From NCBI GenBank assembly GCA_004194705.1, contig SADC01001185.1, positions 124,001 through 188,000 of the forward strand: DNA of 64,000 bases, in the 5' to 3' direction. A program made the translations under genes and the position numbers. This document shows, in pieces, positions 1 to 12,419 of this stretch (within the stretch, counting starts at the first letter, position 1; each line of letters starts with the position of its first letter). A model generated the notes under the pieces. It searched no databases. It saw only the letters and a program-made list of their open reading frames with translations, and was not told where the DNA came from. The DNA is from Ditylenchus dipsaci (Eukaryota; Nematoda; Chromadorea; Rhabditida; Anguinidae).

Positions 1-35
1 GATATTTTTTATAGCCGCATTTTTTCAAAGCTATT

Positions 36-490
36 TTAGTAAAAATTTTGAACTTTTTCAACTCTGTTAGAGTCTTGTCTTAATTTAGGGTTCCACACAG
101 TTGTTGCGTATTCAAGAATGGGTCGTATATAAGTCTTATAGGCAAAAATTAAAGTAGCTAAATTTTTTGTTTGAAGCGAACGTAAAATTAGAAAAGAAGC
201 ACGATTTCCTGATTGAATTATTTTCGAAAGGTGATCATTAAAATTTAAGTTTATATCAATCAAAACACCAAGGTCTTTTGCACAATTTGATTTTGGAATT
301 GGTTCTAAATCGAGTTCGTAAATCGTTTTAGGATTTGTTTTTCCGAAATGAACTACTATACATTTTTCGCGTGCTATTCTAAGGTCCCATTTATTTGACC
401 ACAGGCAAAGGTTGTCTAGTGCTTCCTGCAGTTTTAGTGATTCACTTTTGGTAGGAAAGCTGTGATATATTTTTACATCATCAGCAAAAT
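36..490 (-). pseudogene. non-LTR retrotransposon reverse transcriptase fragment
   Basis: An open reading frame on the minus strand, read from about 490 down to 36, encodes the late part of a LINE-type reverse transcriptase. Its first residues are FADDVKIY, the catalytic FADD box (YADD-like). Further on, KTYIRPILEYATTVWNP matches the conserved block found after the palm domain in CR1/jockey-like elements of animals. Both ends are missing: upstream of the FADD box the frame runs into unrelated sequence, and the end stops near the window edge. It is a dead fragment rather than a gene. The superfamily is clear; the exact clade is not. Confidence 0.8.
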
Positions 491-499
491 TTTTTTGTT

Positions 500-960
500 C
501 CGACGATTGGTGGTCGGAACAAGGAATTTACGGGCTAGGTTGCCGAATGTCCCTAGGAGGACAAGAATTTAGGCAAATAGGTGCAATAGGCACCAAAATT
601 TTCAGCTAATTATTTTTTATTTGAAATAATAGCAATTATTTAGACAATAGTTAGCAGGAGGGTGATTTAGAGGGCTGGTAGGAGAAGCACGAAGCATAAA
701 AAATGGCAAAAGAGGGGGTTTATATAGGCAGCCAGGTCAGTCTGGTCCAGCCTATTACAGTAAAAATGGGGGGGGCACAGGGCAAAAGAGAAGAGACAGA
801 GAGGGGGACATAGTTATTTTATAAAAAAAAAAAAGGGGTATACTTTTAAAGGGGTATACCAGCGCGTTACACGGGCAATTTCAAATTCGCGAAAGGCGGG
901 GACCAGGTATATTCAAACGAGAATTATTTTTAGATACAAATTTGTCATTTTATACAAAAA
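500..960. other. no gene seen; low-complexity tract
   Basis: I see no coding signal here. The stretch has short runs of G and A (around 765-835). A sequence near 860-905 resembles the GGCGGGGACC-containing ends of MITEs found elsewhere in the window. Confidence 0.4.
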
Positions 961-961
961 G

Positions 962-1037
962 CTATACACCGTGTTGAAATCGAACTCGACCACGTTCGGA
1001 CTACATCGGCACATTACCACTGAGCTAACCATGTTAC
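962..1037 (-). repeat. tRNA-like sequence (tRNA pseudogene or SINE head)
   Basis: On the minus strand this reads as a tRNA-like stretch with an A-box (TTAGCTCAGTGGTAATG) followed about 40 bases later by a B-box-like GAGTTCGATTT. The T-stem pairs poorly, so a functional tRNA is unlikely. A degraded tRNA gene or the head of a SINE fits better. Confidence 0.5.
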
Positions 1038-1039
1038 AC

Positions 1040-2560
1040 GCGTTTTACAATTTATTGATTTTTATAGAATTTGATTTAATTTTTATATAAATTTATAATT
1101 TTCGGGCTTTGCAAATGGATACCGTTTTATGTGGTAGCTGCTTTCTAATTGGATAGAAGACGAGAAAGAGATCAACTTTTGAAATAAAAGACAAGTAAAA
1201 AAATAAAAGGTATTTTTTTCAAGCGGAGTAACCACATGGAGAAGGGTTGGGTGCCTAAAAACCGGTACTATGCTTGGCTTCCGAGGTCTGCTGGTTCCAC
1301 AGTGGGGCCTAGATTGGTTGAGGCGTCCGAAGATGGTGGTTCGGATAGATAAACATAATTGAAAGCTTTTAATTATACGAAGTTTATCTTGGTGAAGAGA
1401 TATATCCATTCAAAGTACGTAGCTACCTTGATACTCAGGTTTTGGGTAGTGAATTCGCTATTTTTGTATTATCAAACCATGTTCAGCGCAGGGTTTTGGT
1501 AGCATAATATGGTTTGATTTAATTTTCACTGCAATTTGAAATTTTCGGGCTCTGGGGTGGATACCCTTTAGGGTACCCACCAGTCTTAGCCAATCAGCCT
1601 GCGTTATCAACCGGTTTATTCGCCGGTGGGCCACCGGTTGATCAACCGAAAATCAATCAACCGGTGGATGGTTGATGTGGCGGTTATTGAGCAAAAAACC
1701 GAAAAGCAAAAACAACCGGTGGGAAAAAACCGAAAATTTTACCCTATTTGAGGTTATTTACGCTAAAAAAATGTCTTACGAACTGCAAAATAAACGAAAA
1801 CTTAAAAATGCGGCCATTCAAAAAATGAAACGCCAACCGCCAAACTTTTACGCACCAACCCTAGTATATACTGCTGATCCACCTGCAAACCACTATAAAT
1901 CAATTAATTGATCATGTTCAGGGCTCAGAACAGTCTTAGTAGTACAGTAGAAAGAAAAAATGCATCAAAAAATATCTAATTTCACTTTTTTCACAATAAA
2001 ATACAGTCTCTTCCACTATATATTATTACTTTCTTTTTTTTTCTACTTGTTCTCCTCCTTTCACTTCCTCTCTCCCTATCTCAAAAACAATGCATCGGAA
2101 AAACAAGGGAAAGCTTATTATCCTGCCCACTTATATGCAGAACACTGAGGCAGGGAGATTACCTGCTATTGCCCACTACCCATACACTTTTTTGTGCTCC
2201 TCCACCTAAAAAACCCCTTGTGTATCTATTGTCTAGTCAGTGGATTAATAACCATTATATTGGCTGCTTGACTATAGCACAGGTAAGCAATCCTCCAACT
2301 ACATAGCTATTGTCTTGGTGCTGCACTTCCTGGAAGCCCTCCCCCTGTTCCATTGAGTTGGGAGACTGGTTGTAGACTACTGCTTGATGTTGTGCTTGTC
2401 TGATTGCTTCTGCAGCATTACTTTTTGGTTTTTTTAATAATCTTATTGTTATATTGCATTTAGTAAGTTTTTATTTATTTAAAAGGATGGTTGTACAAGA
2501 GTCTAGCATAATTATTATCCCTTTAGTTTTGGCCTTGAAGTAAACCAATAAGAGAGTGTC
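1040..2560. other. gene-free, AT-rich repeats
   Basis: No convincing coding sequence. It holds short palindromic CCGGTTGATCAACC-type motifs (1,595-1,675) and a pyrimidine-rich tract (2,020-2,075). Short open frames on both strands lack recognisable domains and are probably chance. Confidence 0.4.
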
Positions 2561-2818
2561 GGCACTGACAACAGAACAGATAGAATCGTGCGAGTCGATT
2601 TTTAACAATGTCATCTTGCAGAGTCAATTTACTATATGGAATTTCAAATTTTTGCAACAGAATGAAAAAATAAAACCTAGAGACTCGAAAAGCATGTCAA
2701 CAAAGGCCAAATGACCTTAGTCCTGGGGATTTTCAAACATATTTTTTCAACAATTAAACATAACATGGTGACGCTTCCAAAAATTTGATTCCCATCTGAT
2801 TGCGATACTTATTTTTTA

Positions 2819-3106
2819 AAGGACCATCGCCGTTGATGACAATAGCAATTTCGAGTTTCTGAATTAGGGGGAAACCTATTTTATTTTGAAAATATTTTTC
2901 AATTTTTTTTCGCATTTAAAACTTTGCCAACTTTTTTAAAAGTCTACTAGTCGAGCACAATGTTGCTTGACAATGCCAGATTGGACGACTTAGCCGACTT
3001 CCATTGATCTGGTACTTGTAAATAAAAAAATAATCCGAAAAAAGATTTTCCGCAATTTCGGCTAAACTCGAAATTGCGATTGTCATCAACGGCGATGGTC
3101 CTTTGA
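2819..3106. mobile_element. MITE with AAAGGACCATCG termini
   Basis: The sequence AAGGACCATCGCCGTTGATG at the left end returns as its reverse complement at about 3,083-3,106, with nearby arms also partly complementary. A second member with near-identical termini lies at 7,555-7,761. No coding capacity. The transposase class is unknown. Confidence 0.6.
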
Positions 3107-3937
3107 CATATGGGTTTGAGAAATTGTCACACCCGGTTTGAGATCGAACATTTGGCAGTGCAACCATATCGAGTTTGACTGTAGAAAGACACATATTTTG
3201 AAAAACTACAGGGGGGACCAAGGCAATTTTGTAATATTTTAACATGTTTCTCGAGTTTACAGGTTAGATTCTTTTGTCTGTTTGCAAAAACTATTGGGGT
3301 TCGCCGCGGTACAGCTCGATCGGTTCTCTTGTGAGACCATTTTTTAATTTTATAAAGTTTGGAAATAGGCCAACTCTATTTTTGGTTTCGCAAGTGAATT
3401 TACCGGAGAGTTAGCCGACATTTTAGTGGTTTCGCCGAAATTTAACGACTATTTGAGTATATTTTCACACATATTCGCCAAATCTATTTTCCCTCAATGG
3501 GCCAACCCTTCTCAAACTTTAGAGTGGAGCAGTGTTCTTCGATCCTTTTTAGAATTTTGTTATACCCGGTTCGGCTGTACCTATCTAATATTTTTTCGGT
3601 ACTCCGGCGGTTGCTCTGATTTTGGAGTGGTCTTTGCAGAATAGCTGCTCACAGCCCACTGAAATTCAAATCTTAGTGCAATTAAAAATCAACAAAACGC
3701 CAAGATTTTCAAAAGCGATTTTTGTGTGCACTCGACATCGAATTTTTTTAAGGTCAATATTTTCAACAAATACTAACTTTTTTCAACAAAATGCTGATCT
3801 TGAACTTGCAGTGTAGGTGATAATTCACCATGTTTGCTCTAGAATATGTACTCCGACGCTAACTTTATTCAATTGAAGTCTTTCAACCACATTCCAAGGA
3901 CACAACAAAAAAAACTCTACTAGAACTAGCTCGGTTT

Positions 3938-4855
3938 CTACTGATCAAACAAAATATTCCTCAAATAAGATTTCTCGAAAATTTTCGTCAAAGTTTTTCT
4001 TCTTTCCCGCAAGCAAGCAAACCTTCTTTCCATTGCATTCACCACACAGTGCAGAGCTTCAATTGCCTGTTCCGACAAAAGGCCCAGAAGTGATACATTT
4101 CCATGAACTCAGAAACATGCTGACAGAGAAGGTGGCACTTGGGTGTTATGCTAAGATCCGGAAAAAATGTCTGAAACAAAGCTAATTTTTACAAGACCAC
4201 AATAATAAAAGATTGACCCTCATTGTGTTGAAATATTCAACTGAGCATTTCTTGAAGTTTTCGATTTCCTGTTCATCCAAGAAGGTGCTTTTTGCTAACC
4301 CTTGCATTTGCCCAAGAAGAGTCAAGAGTTTGTGGAAACCAGCATGTCGGACATTATGACGAATGACTTCTGTGATTCTAGATGGTCCATCACCTGTGAG
4401 TAGTTTTCTGACGTGGTTACCTACATATGGAAAGTCTACAAGATCGCTAGGAAAATTGAAGACTTACCATTAAATCGTTGATGCCATGACCTTTTGTCTG
4501 CTTTTGACTCTCGATAAACGGCTTCCAGCACATTTTTTCGATTTCCCACCCTTGTCGCCTACGAACACCATAAAAAGCTTATTGTTGAATTTACCACTAA
4601 AGTCGAGCTTGTTGCTTTGATGAAGGCAGAGAAGGCGATGCTCTAAGAAGTAAGTTAAAACAGCTTACAAAGACGGATTTTCCCTGCAGCCTTAGCTCGG
4701 TTTGCAGCCTCTGCTTTTGATTGCTTTTGCTTCTACATAACATGGCTTAGTGATTCTCTAGCTGAAATTTGCTGCCTTTTGACCGTATGACTGATTATTT
4801 CTTGATCGCAGTCTTGCTTTTTGCCTCTTTTGTAGCTTGATTTCCGAGTCCTCAT
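3938..4855 (-). pseudogene. fragmentary transposon-type gene of unknown superfamily
   Basis: Several exon-like blocks follow each other on the minus strand. They are an ATG at 4,855 opening a Lys/Arg-rich segment, a middle block with GKFNNKLFMVFVGDKGGKS, and a block containing DGPSRITEVIRHNVRHAGF. A terminal block contains LLSEQAIEALHCVVNAMERR, then an Arg-rich helix, and ends in TAG at 3,938. The DKGG motif and the final SEQ-x-IEALH-type motif recall uncharacterised transposon-encoded proteins of invertebrates, but I cannot name the superfamily. Reading frames change between blocks and not every junction can be explained by GT-AG introns, so it may be decayed. No terminal repeats were identified around it. 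Confidence 0.45.
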
Positions 4856-4859
4856 GATA

Positions 4860-6160
4860 CCTGAAAATTATACCAAACTTAAATCCGTCAAAAAATCTAA
4901 AAAAGTCGTCGTTTTTATGATGTATTATATACCAAAATGTAGCCTGTATATTCAGCTACCAGAAAAATCAGACCGATTTTTTTAAATTCAGAATTAAGAA
5001 AACTAGAGACCGTTTAAAGCAAACAAGTGGCATTTTTCCGAATAAAAATAGGGTGTTTCGCGTTTTCTATCTAACTTTTGTATAAAACGCCAAAAATTTG
5101 TATTTTTTGTATACGTCCTTGGTACCAAAATGTAGCAAATCTACTTCTTTATCGAGTCTCCGGTTTTGTTTCAGATTAACTTGACGAAAAAAGTTCCTAT
5201 GACCTCGAATAAGTAGACTAGATAAAGAAAAATTTAATAATTTTTTCACGGAAATCAATTGTAATTCTCAAATTTTGATTGTTTCACGGGCAAGTGATGG
5301 CTTATTCGAAAGCCCTATAAGTTGGGAGTTTTTTAGAAACAAGCCCTGCATAGGCAGTAGATAAAACATCTATATAAAAAGCAAGACATTGAGGTACTTC
5401 AAAAGTGTCTGGTTTCAAAAAATTTGAAATTCGCGCAATTTTTCGCTATTGCACTAAAATTCGAATATCAGTGGGCTGTGTGCTGGTGTTATTATTGTTC
5501 CAGGTGGACAATTAGTGTGCGTGTATGTGTGGGTGGATCAAATGAATGATTGTAGACCCTTGTTTGCTAAACTGTGTTCACAGATGTACCCACAAATTAG
5601 TAAACTCATTACCTTTTTGGGTTTAATGTTGTGTAATGTATTAAACAGTGATTCTTTTTGGTAGGTAGTGAGAATAAGAAAGGTATTTTTGTATTCAAAG
5701 CAATGTTCTGGTCTTTGCTTTGTCCATAAATAGGTTTGCTAATCATTTATAAAAATATTTCACTGATTGTGATTCAAGGCCAAACTGGTGATTTTGTGTT
5801 ACTTTAAATTTTATTTGGTACACTTAGGTGGTTTAGTATATTAACAATCTGTTTCATTACAAAAACCATGAGCTGTATGTAAACACCAAATTTTAGATAT
5901 CTTTTACTTAATTCCTTATTTTTCATTTCTCAGGCTAATTTTTTTTGTAGATTTTTTGAATTTTCGAAAATTGACAATAAGGTCAAAAATTAAGTTTAAA
6001 AATTAAGTTTGTGAATTCACACACAAAATTGACGTTAGATAAGCAAAAATAGAGAATTTAAAAGATTTCAAAAAAGGTCGCTGGATTTCATTGTTTTTGA
6101 CCGAAAATCGAAAAATAAATTAGGTGCTGAATTTGATTCGAAAATTATGTTGCTCTTTTT
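4860..6160. other. no gene seen
   Basis: AT-rich sequence without a recognisable coding region, tRNA or clear inverted repeat. Short open frames lack domain signals. Confidence 0.4.
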
Positions 6161-6162
6161 GT

Positions 6163-6260
6163 GCAGTCAAACCTTGAATCAAGACTCTACGCTGCCACAA
6201 CTCAAGTTCGTTCCCCTAGGGTCCAAAACTTTTTTCGCCTAGATTTTTGAAAATTGCACT
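6163..6260 (+). mobile_element. pogo/Tigger-like MITE end
   Basis: Begins GCAGTCAAACCTTGA and, after a variable stretch, carries CGTTCCCCTAGGGTCC. This is the internal module shared with the intact pogo-like MITE at 11,457-11,884. No matching right end was found. Confidence 0.45.
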
Positions 6261-6599
6261 TAGGGGGGGGCGTGTACACTCGGGTTTTTTTTCATATATT
6301 TTTTTCAGTGTTTTTATGTTATTGTCTTGAAGGGAAAGTCTTTTTTTTTCTTTTTTTTGCCAAAATTTGAATTTTCGCCTTTAGATATCAAGGTAAATGA
6401 CTGTGTTTAGGGTATCTTCCACCTGTATACTACCCAAACTACCCAAACCACCTGGATAGTACCAAAACCATCTGAATAGTGTCCAAATCATTTAAATAGT
6501 GCTCACATGATCCAGACAGGCTCTAACCACCTCATGGTACCTAAACCACCTGGATACTGCTCCAACCATCTAAATGGTACCCCAAACCCCTGTAGGGTA

Positions 6600-7095
6600 C
6601 TACCAAGTGTTCGTCCACTTGGAGCAAATGTTTTTTTACTTTTTTGGGTTCTGAAACCTGTTTTCTGGACTGATTCGGACATATAGCTTGGTTTGATAGT
6701 AGTGAAAATTACGACTTTACCCACTCCAACCCCAATACCTTGAGTAGGTGCCTCATGGTCAGGTGTACAAACAATACATATTTTAATTTTTTTTACTTTT
6801 TCGGGCCTTAAAACCTGTTTTATGGACTAATTCGGACATGCTGAACATGGTTTGATAGTGCTAAAATGCCGTTTTGTTGGGGTATTTCTTGAGCTTTGAT
6901 AAAAACCACTTTTGGTAAAATCAATTATTGTCCAATACTCAAAAAATACTCGACGAAACGGCATTTCACCATTATCAAACCATCTTCAGCAGGCCTGAAT
7001 TAGTCCAGAAAATATGTTTTGGAAGATGGGAAACGTAGAAAAATTTTTTCTCCAAGTGAACGACCACTTGGTTTTGTTGGTGCATGGATTATTCA
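6600..7095. mobile_element. foldback MITE of the GTCGTCCACTTGG family
   Basis: The left part carries GTTCGTCCACTTGGAGC and the right part CCAAGTGAACGACCACTTGG. Between them an inner palindrome (about 6,860-7,000) has arms containing ATCAAACCAT and its complement. Other members lie at 17,101-17,402, 49,590-49,905 and 50,170-50,440, with partial copies near 7,240 and 58,010-58,150. Confidence 0.55.
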
Positions 7096-7310
7096 GCAGA
7101 ACTGACGTTGGATCATAGGAATCGTAGAAATCCTATAGAAATCATAGCTTGCATCACAGACCAAAATGTTACTACCCGTGTACCACTACACTGACTAAGT
7201 TCCCCGACCTGTGTACGACTACCTGGGTACAACAAAACCAAGTGGTCGTCCACTTGGTCCCCCTGGGAGGGGGGTGCACTTAGGGGGGGGGGGTGCACTT
7301 GGGGTTTTAC

Positions 7311-7374
7311 GTGCGTTCAGGTCACAGTCCAGTTTTCTGGGCGCAGGTTCGAATCCTGCAGCACGCAATAACGT
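7311..7374 (+). repeat. tRNA-like 3' half
   Basis: Contains a well-formed T-arm, GCAGGTTCGAATCCTGC, followed by AGCACGCA, with GTGCGTT about 55 bases upstream as a possible acceptor partner. The D-arm and anticodon arm are not convincing. It is probably a tRNA-derived repeat head or pseudogene. Confidence 0.35.
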
Positions 7375-7554
7375 TTTTGATGTCCTTGGATCCTGTTTTA
7401 CCTCTGATTTTACGGTGTCCGGTCAATTCGACACACTTTTTAGGAAGTATTTACTTACTTTTTTTTACAGAAGTCTAGTGTTTAGACATTTTTCCCGAGA
7501 TACAAGAAGGTAAGAAAAATGTGTTTGGTGGCAGGTTCCCTGGCAAAGTGGCCA

Positions 7555-7761
7555 TTTTTAAAGGACCATAGCCGTCGCTGACAACGAGAATTTCAAATTT
7601 TTGAATTCGCGCGGGACAGTTATCTTTCGTCTCGCACTGTACTCTTTTGACTTGCTTCGAATGACTCAAAAGAGTACAATGAAAGGCGAAAGAGAACTGC
7701 CCCGCGCGAGTTCAAATATTTGAAATTCTCGCTGTCGGCGACGGCTATGGTCCTTTAAAAA
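7555..7761. mobile_element. MITE with AAAGGACCATAG termini
   Basis: A near-perfect palindrome of about 207 bp. The left arm starts TTTTTAAAGGACCATAGCCG and the right arm is its complement, ending in CTATGGTCCTTTAAAAA. Related to the diverged copy at 2,819-3,106. Confidence 0.75.
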
Positions 7762-7879
7762 GGAGGAGAACTGGATTTAGGGCGAGCTATTTCAACCTAT
7801 TATATCGTGTTTCCTCTAATATAAGCCCCCCCCCTCTAATATAAACCATCTCTAGACTTTCAGGGTATTAATTTGATGC

Positions 7880-10110
7880 GTTTTCTTAACTCCAGCGCAC
7901 TGACCTGCGACTGGGTACGCATTTTGACTGGGTACACTTTCGACTGTGTACAACGACTGGGTACATTGTTTTAAAAACCTTTGGTGTAAATGATTGAGAA
8001 TTCGTTTTTTCTTGTTTTTTTACAGTTCAGGTAAAAAAGGTTTGACAAGGAACATATCGAACTGTGCGACTCGATTCGAAAATTCTGACAACGCCATCTT
8101 CTAGAGCACAGTCGATTTAATGTATGAAATTTCAATATTTTCGGCGAACAGGCAGAAAAAATCGGATATGGAGACTCGAGTAATATCAACCCTAAAACTA
8201 CCTTGGTCCCCCCTGTCAATTTTCAATAACATATTTTTCTGCAGTCGAACCTCAATGTAGGGACATTTTTAAAAGTTAGATCCCAGTTGGGTTCGACACT
8301 ATTTTTTATTCACTTCTTGAAAAAAAATGCAGGACCCAGGTGAGGATCGGACTTTTATGGCTCCTTCACGACGTAAGTGTAAATGTAAATGATTTTTGCA
8401 TCGTGAAGACACCTTACATTTACTTTTACATTTACATTAACACTGACACTCACCCCTTCACGATACGAATGTAAATGAAGATTGAATTAAAGTATTTTGA
8501 GAGAATACTAAAAGTGCTTTATTGATGACGAAGTGTAAAATGCTAGTTATGAAAACTTGAAAATTTGGTATTTGGGTTAAAAAAACTGACTTTTGGAAAT
8601 AAAAGTGAGGATAATTCAAAACTTTTCATTAAAATTTACACTCGTATCGTGAAGGCGTAAGTGTTAATGTAAGTGTAAGTGTAATTGTTTTTGGCATCGT
8701 GAAGACCCCTTACATTTACACTTATGGCTCTATCACAATTGTAAGTGTAAATGCAAGTGTAAGTGTTAAAGAAGGGGTGAAAGCTGTTAAGGAAATAGTC
8801 TTGACACGAAAGGATTATCCCAACTTTTGTGTTTTTTTAATGTGGTTTTTGAATCATATTTGTCGACAACTCGGTGTTGCGATGTCAGACAAATTTGTGC
8901 AAAATTAAAAGTTGGATCAGCATCATCAATATCAGAATTTCTAAATTCCTTCAAAAAATGCCCTAAAATCCAAATGCAACAGAAGACTAATCAACCTTTT
9001 TTTTGATGGGTTTTTTCCCTTTTCCATTTCGATTTTTAGGGCGTTTCGTGAAGGAATTAAAAAATTCTGATATCGATGATACTGATCCAACTTTCAATTT
9101 TGCACAAATTTATCTGAGATCGCAACACCGAGTTATCGACAAAATATGGCTCTAAAACCACATTTCATAAGCACAAATCTTGGATTAATCCTTTCGTGTC
9201 GACACTATCTCCTTTACAGCTTTCACCCTCCTTTAATGTAAATGACTTGTCCTCACTTTCAATCCAAAAGTCATTCTTTTTCACCCAAATAGCAATTCTT
9301 TAAGCTTTTATAACTAGCATTAAACACTTCGTCACTAATAAAGCACTTTCGGTATTCTCTGAAAATACTCGCATTTAATTTTCATTTACATTTACATTCG
9401 TATTGTGAAGGCGTAAGTGTGAATGAAAAGGGTGTTCACAATACCAAAAACATTTACACTTATGGCTTGTTCACGTTGTTAGAGTTAGAGTTCGAGTTAG
9501 AGTTCGGGTAAGAGGTGTTCATGTAGTCAAAAACCCGAACTCTAACTCTAACTCGATGGTGTTCACGTACATCGAGTTAGAGTTTGAGGTCAAGCTTGAA
9601 AATTTTCATGTATATAGCTTAGATAACTCACAATAACGTGAATAACGTGAACAAGCCATTACACTTACAATTGTGATAGAGCTATTACACTTACATCGTG
9701 AAGGAACCATTAGAGGTGTGGAAAAATTCCAACGACTGTGGAAAAGTATGTTTCAAACATTCACAGTGCGGACCAAGGCAATTTTGGTCTATTTTTACAT
9801 GTTTCTCGAGTCTCCATATTGGCTTTTTTCTGTCTGCTCGCCAAAAATATTGAGATTCCATACAGTAAATCGACTATGTTCTACAAGATGGCATCATCAG
9901 ATCTTTTGAATCGAATCGTACAGTTCGATATGTTCCCTTGTGAGTCCGTTCTAATATACGCTGGCCTACCCTGCGTTTAAACACAAGATATATAGCAACA
10001 AATCACTAAAATTTCTATAATTTCTGAAAAAAGTGTGTCCAGTCGTTGTACCCAGTCATAATTTGTACCCAGTTGTTGGTATACCCTCCAGCGAGCTCTG
10101 CCTGTTGCAA
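7880..10110. mobile_element. nested foldback-type element, GACTGGGTACA motif
   Basis: The ends carry several copies of GACTGGGTACA (7,905-7,965) and its complement TGTACCCAGTC (10,030-10,085). Further in, about 200 bp arms (8,035-8,240 and 9,755-9,960) are inverted copies of each other. Inside sit nested palindromes: one starting ATGGCTCCTTCACG (8,359) and ending CGTGAAGGAACCAT (9,712); one around 8,770-9,240 centred near 9,005; and one at 9,465-9,660 with AGAGTTAGAGTTCG repeats. The short motif GTAAGTGTAAATG recurs throughout. No intact transposase was seen. Confidence 0.65.
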
Positions 10111-11455
10111 TTTTATATTTTGATTAAGCATCCGAGAATCTCAAGATCAAATTCAAATTTTTCCAATTTTTCTGGATCCAAAAATAGAAATACCGGGGCT
10201 TCTATTAGAAGAAATACGGTAATTTCTGAAAAAATAATAATATTTTTTATTTTTTCGCTATGATAGAGAATAACGAGAATAGCTAACTCACAAAAACCCT
10301 AACATCCATAATACTTTGTTATAGTCTGAGGCTAAACCATTCTTGTTATTATCATGCTAAGCTTCAGCTTTTTCATCCACCATCCACTTACAAATATTAG
10401 TTCGTTGTTGTGTAGTAATTGGAATAGGGGTGTTTATTGTCGAGCACGCCATCCAAAAAATGTCTTTACCTCCACTAACACATTACTAATATCCCCTATT
10501 TCCAAAGGTGCTGTTATTATTATTCCCAGACGTCCAATTACTGGTTTTGTTGGGGTTGAATGGAACGCTAACCGAAATCCTCTGTTTGTGTGATTGCAAA
10601 TCTGCCCAAATGAGCAGAAAATATTGCTCTTTTTGGAATAAAACAGATAAATATAATGCATTAATTGGGCATTTGTCTACTACTGCCTCCATTTTGGGTG
10701 AAACTGTTGCATAGGTACAATGCAGAAAACTGTAATTTATTGAGAATTATCACTGACTGATTGAAAAAATTGGAACAATTGTAGATCAGTATTCTTTTTT
10801 ATTTTTTACAATTGCTTTTTTATTATTTTGAAATTGGGTAATATTCAAAAATCATGAAGTGCATTTTAGCAAACGTCTAAAAATCCCAAAAACGCATAAT
10901 AGGGCACAAAATTTTCTGGGTGACAAAATGATAAAAAAATTATAGTGTTGAAGCGTTTTTAGAGAAGAAGTTTGGGCCAATTTAAAGTAGGGCAATTTGT
11001 TGGCAACTTTTTTATTGCTCATCTTGGCCTAATTTATAATTAACCCAGTTTAAAATGACCCAAAAATTTAATACCAATACCAAATTTATTTCAGGTTCAA
11101 GTGTTCCAAAAGATTTCAAAAATTTGATCTTTACGCTGGGTAGACACCCCTTCAAAGTTGGGAGACTGAAAGTCACGTGTGCCATATTTGTTTTTCTCTG
11201 GGATATTAACAATCCTCGCGAATGTATTGAAGCTTATTTGAAAGCTGAGATTACAAGCTTTCTAACAAAATATTTCTTTCACATTTACCATAATTTAATT
11301 AAATATTTTCAGTCCAAAGAAACATTTGTGTCATTTTCTCAAAACTGTATTGGTACTTAAACGTGCAAAATCACGTGGGATAAGGCCGTTTCTTAGTTGA
11401 ACGGTATATAAAATTCGGCAAAGCAAGAAACCTGCTCCAGAAAGTGTTTTAAAAT
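10111..11455. other. no gene seen
   Basis: AT-rich. It contains one end of a CCGTATTT-type MITE near 10,190-10,225. The longer open frames at 10,354-10,714, on both strands, show no recognisable domain. Confidence 0.4.
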
Positions 11456-11456
11456 A

Positions 11457-11884
11457 CAGTCAACCCCCGCTATAGTGACACTCCTAAAAGTTTGTTCCCG
11501 CCTAGGGTCCGACACTTTTTTTACCTCATATTTTGGATTTTTTACCAAATATGATCTGTCAGTCTGATCAGAAAAATCATTAGAATTCTGAATTTGCCGG
11601 TCGTTTCTGTAAATTAAAAAGTCTTGCCGAAAAGACCCGCGAGTACTCGCTATAGTAACACCCATATTTCGAAAATTGGGTGTCACTATAGCGAGTGCCC
11701 GTGGGTCTTTTCGGCAAAAACTTTTTCATTCACAGAAACGACCGGCAAATTCAGAATCCTAATGATTTTTCTGATCAGACTGACAAATCATATTTGGTAT
11801 AAAAAATCCAAAAATTAAGATAAAAAATTTTGGATCTTGGCAGGAACGAACTTTTAGGGGTGTCACTATAGCGGGGTTCGACTG
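11457..11884. mobile_element. pogo/Tigger-like MITE
   Basis: The left terminus CAGTCAACCCCCGCTATAG and the right terminus CTATAGCGGGGTTCGACTG are inverted repeats. A TA precedes the left end; the right flank is TG, so the target duplication has decayed on one side. Inside is a second pair of GCTATAGTGACACC-like repeats near 11,645-11,700. CAGTCRAACC termini with a TA target are typical of pogo/Tigger elements (Tc1/mariner superfamily). Confidence 0.85.
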
Positions 11885-12419
11885 TGAAATAAAAAGTTGG
11901 AATGTGAAATATAAGTCCCGAATACAGCCAAATTTTTTTTTTAATATTTTGACGTAAAAATAGATTTCGCTGCGAAAACCTGAGTTTTTGACACCGAATT
12001 CGGGTTCAGCGTGGTGGATTTTGCCTATAAAAGTGCTCTTAAAATAAATACTCTAGAATTAAAATGATTGTCAAAAATAATAATTAAAATTTAAAAAATT
12101 TTGAACGAAAATGGTTGCGCCACCCCAAACCCTCAATGAGTGTTATTTAACGGAATATTTTTTTTTCAGTAATTAAAATCAAAATATTGGTGTTTTCCAA
12201 GTTTTTTTTCTCACAAACATTTTTCATATGAGCCACAGTTGATGCACTGGTAAAGAAGCTGATTTTTGTGAAACCCGACAATTATACTTGTGAAATGCTG
12301 AAAATAATTGACTTTGCTTGCTACTATTTTTTAATTTTGGAAACAATTTTGCAAATTAATTTTAGATTTCACCTCCATATTTGCTCAGTTACAACCCTAT
12401 TCACTAATCCAAGCACACA

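Noticed and set aside
7311..7374. Functional tRNA gene
   Set aside because: Only the T-arm is convincing; the D-arm and anticodon arm do not fold properly by eye.
8359..9710. GTAAGTGTAAATG repeats as telomeric sequence
   Set aside because: Irregular spacing, both orientations, and location within a nested palindromic element.
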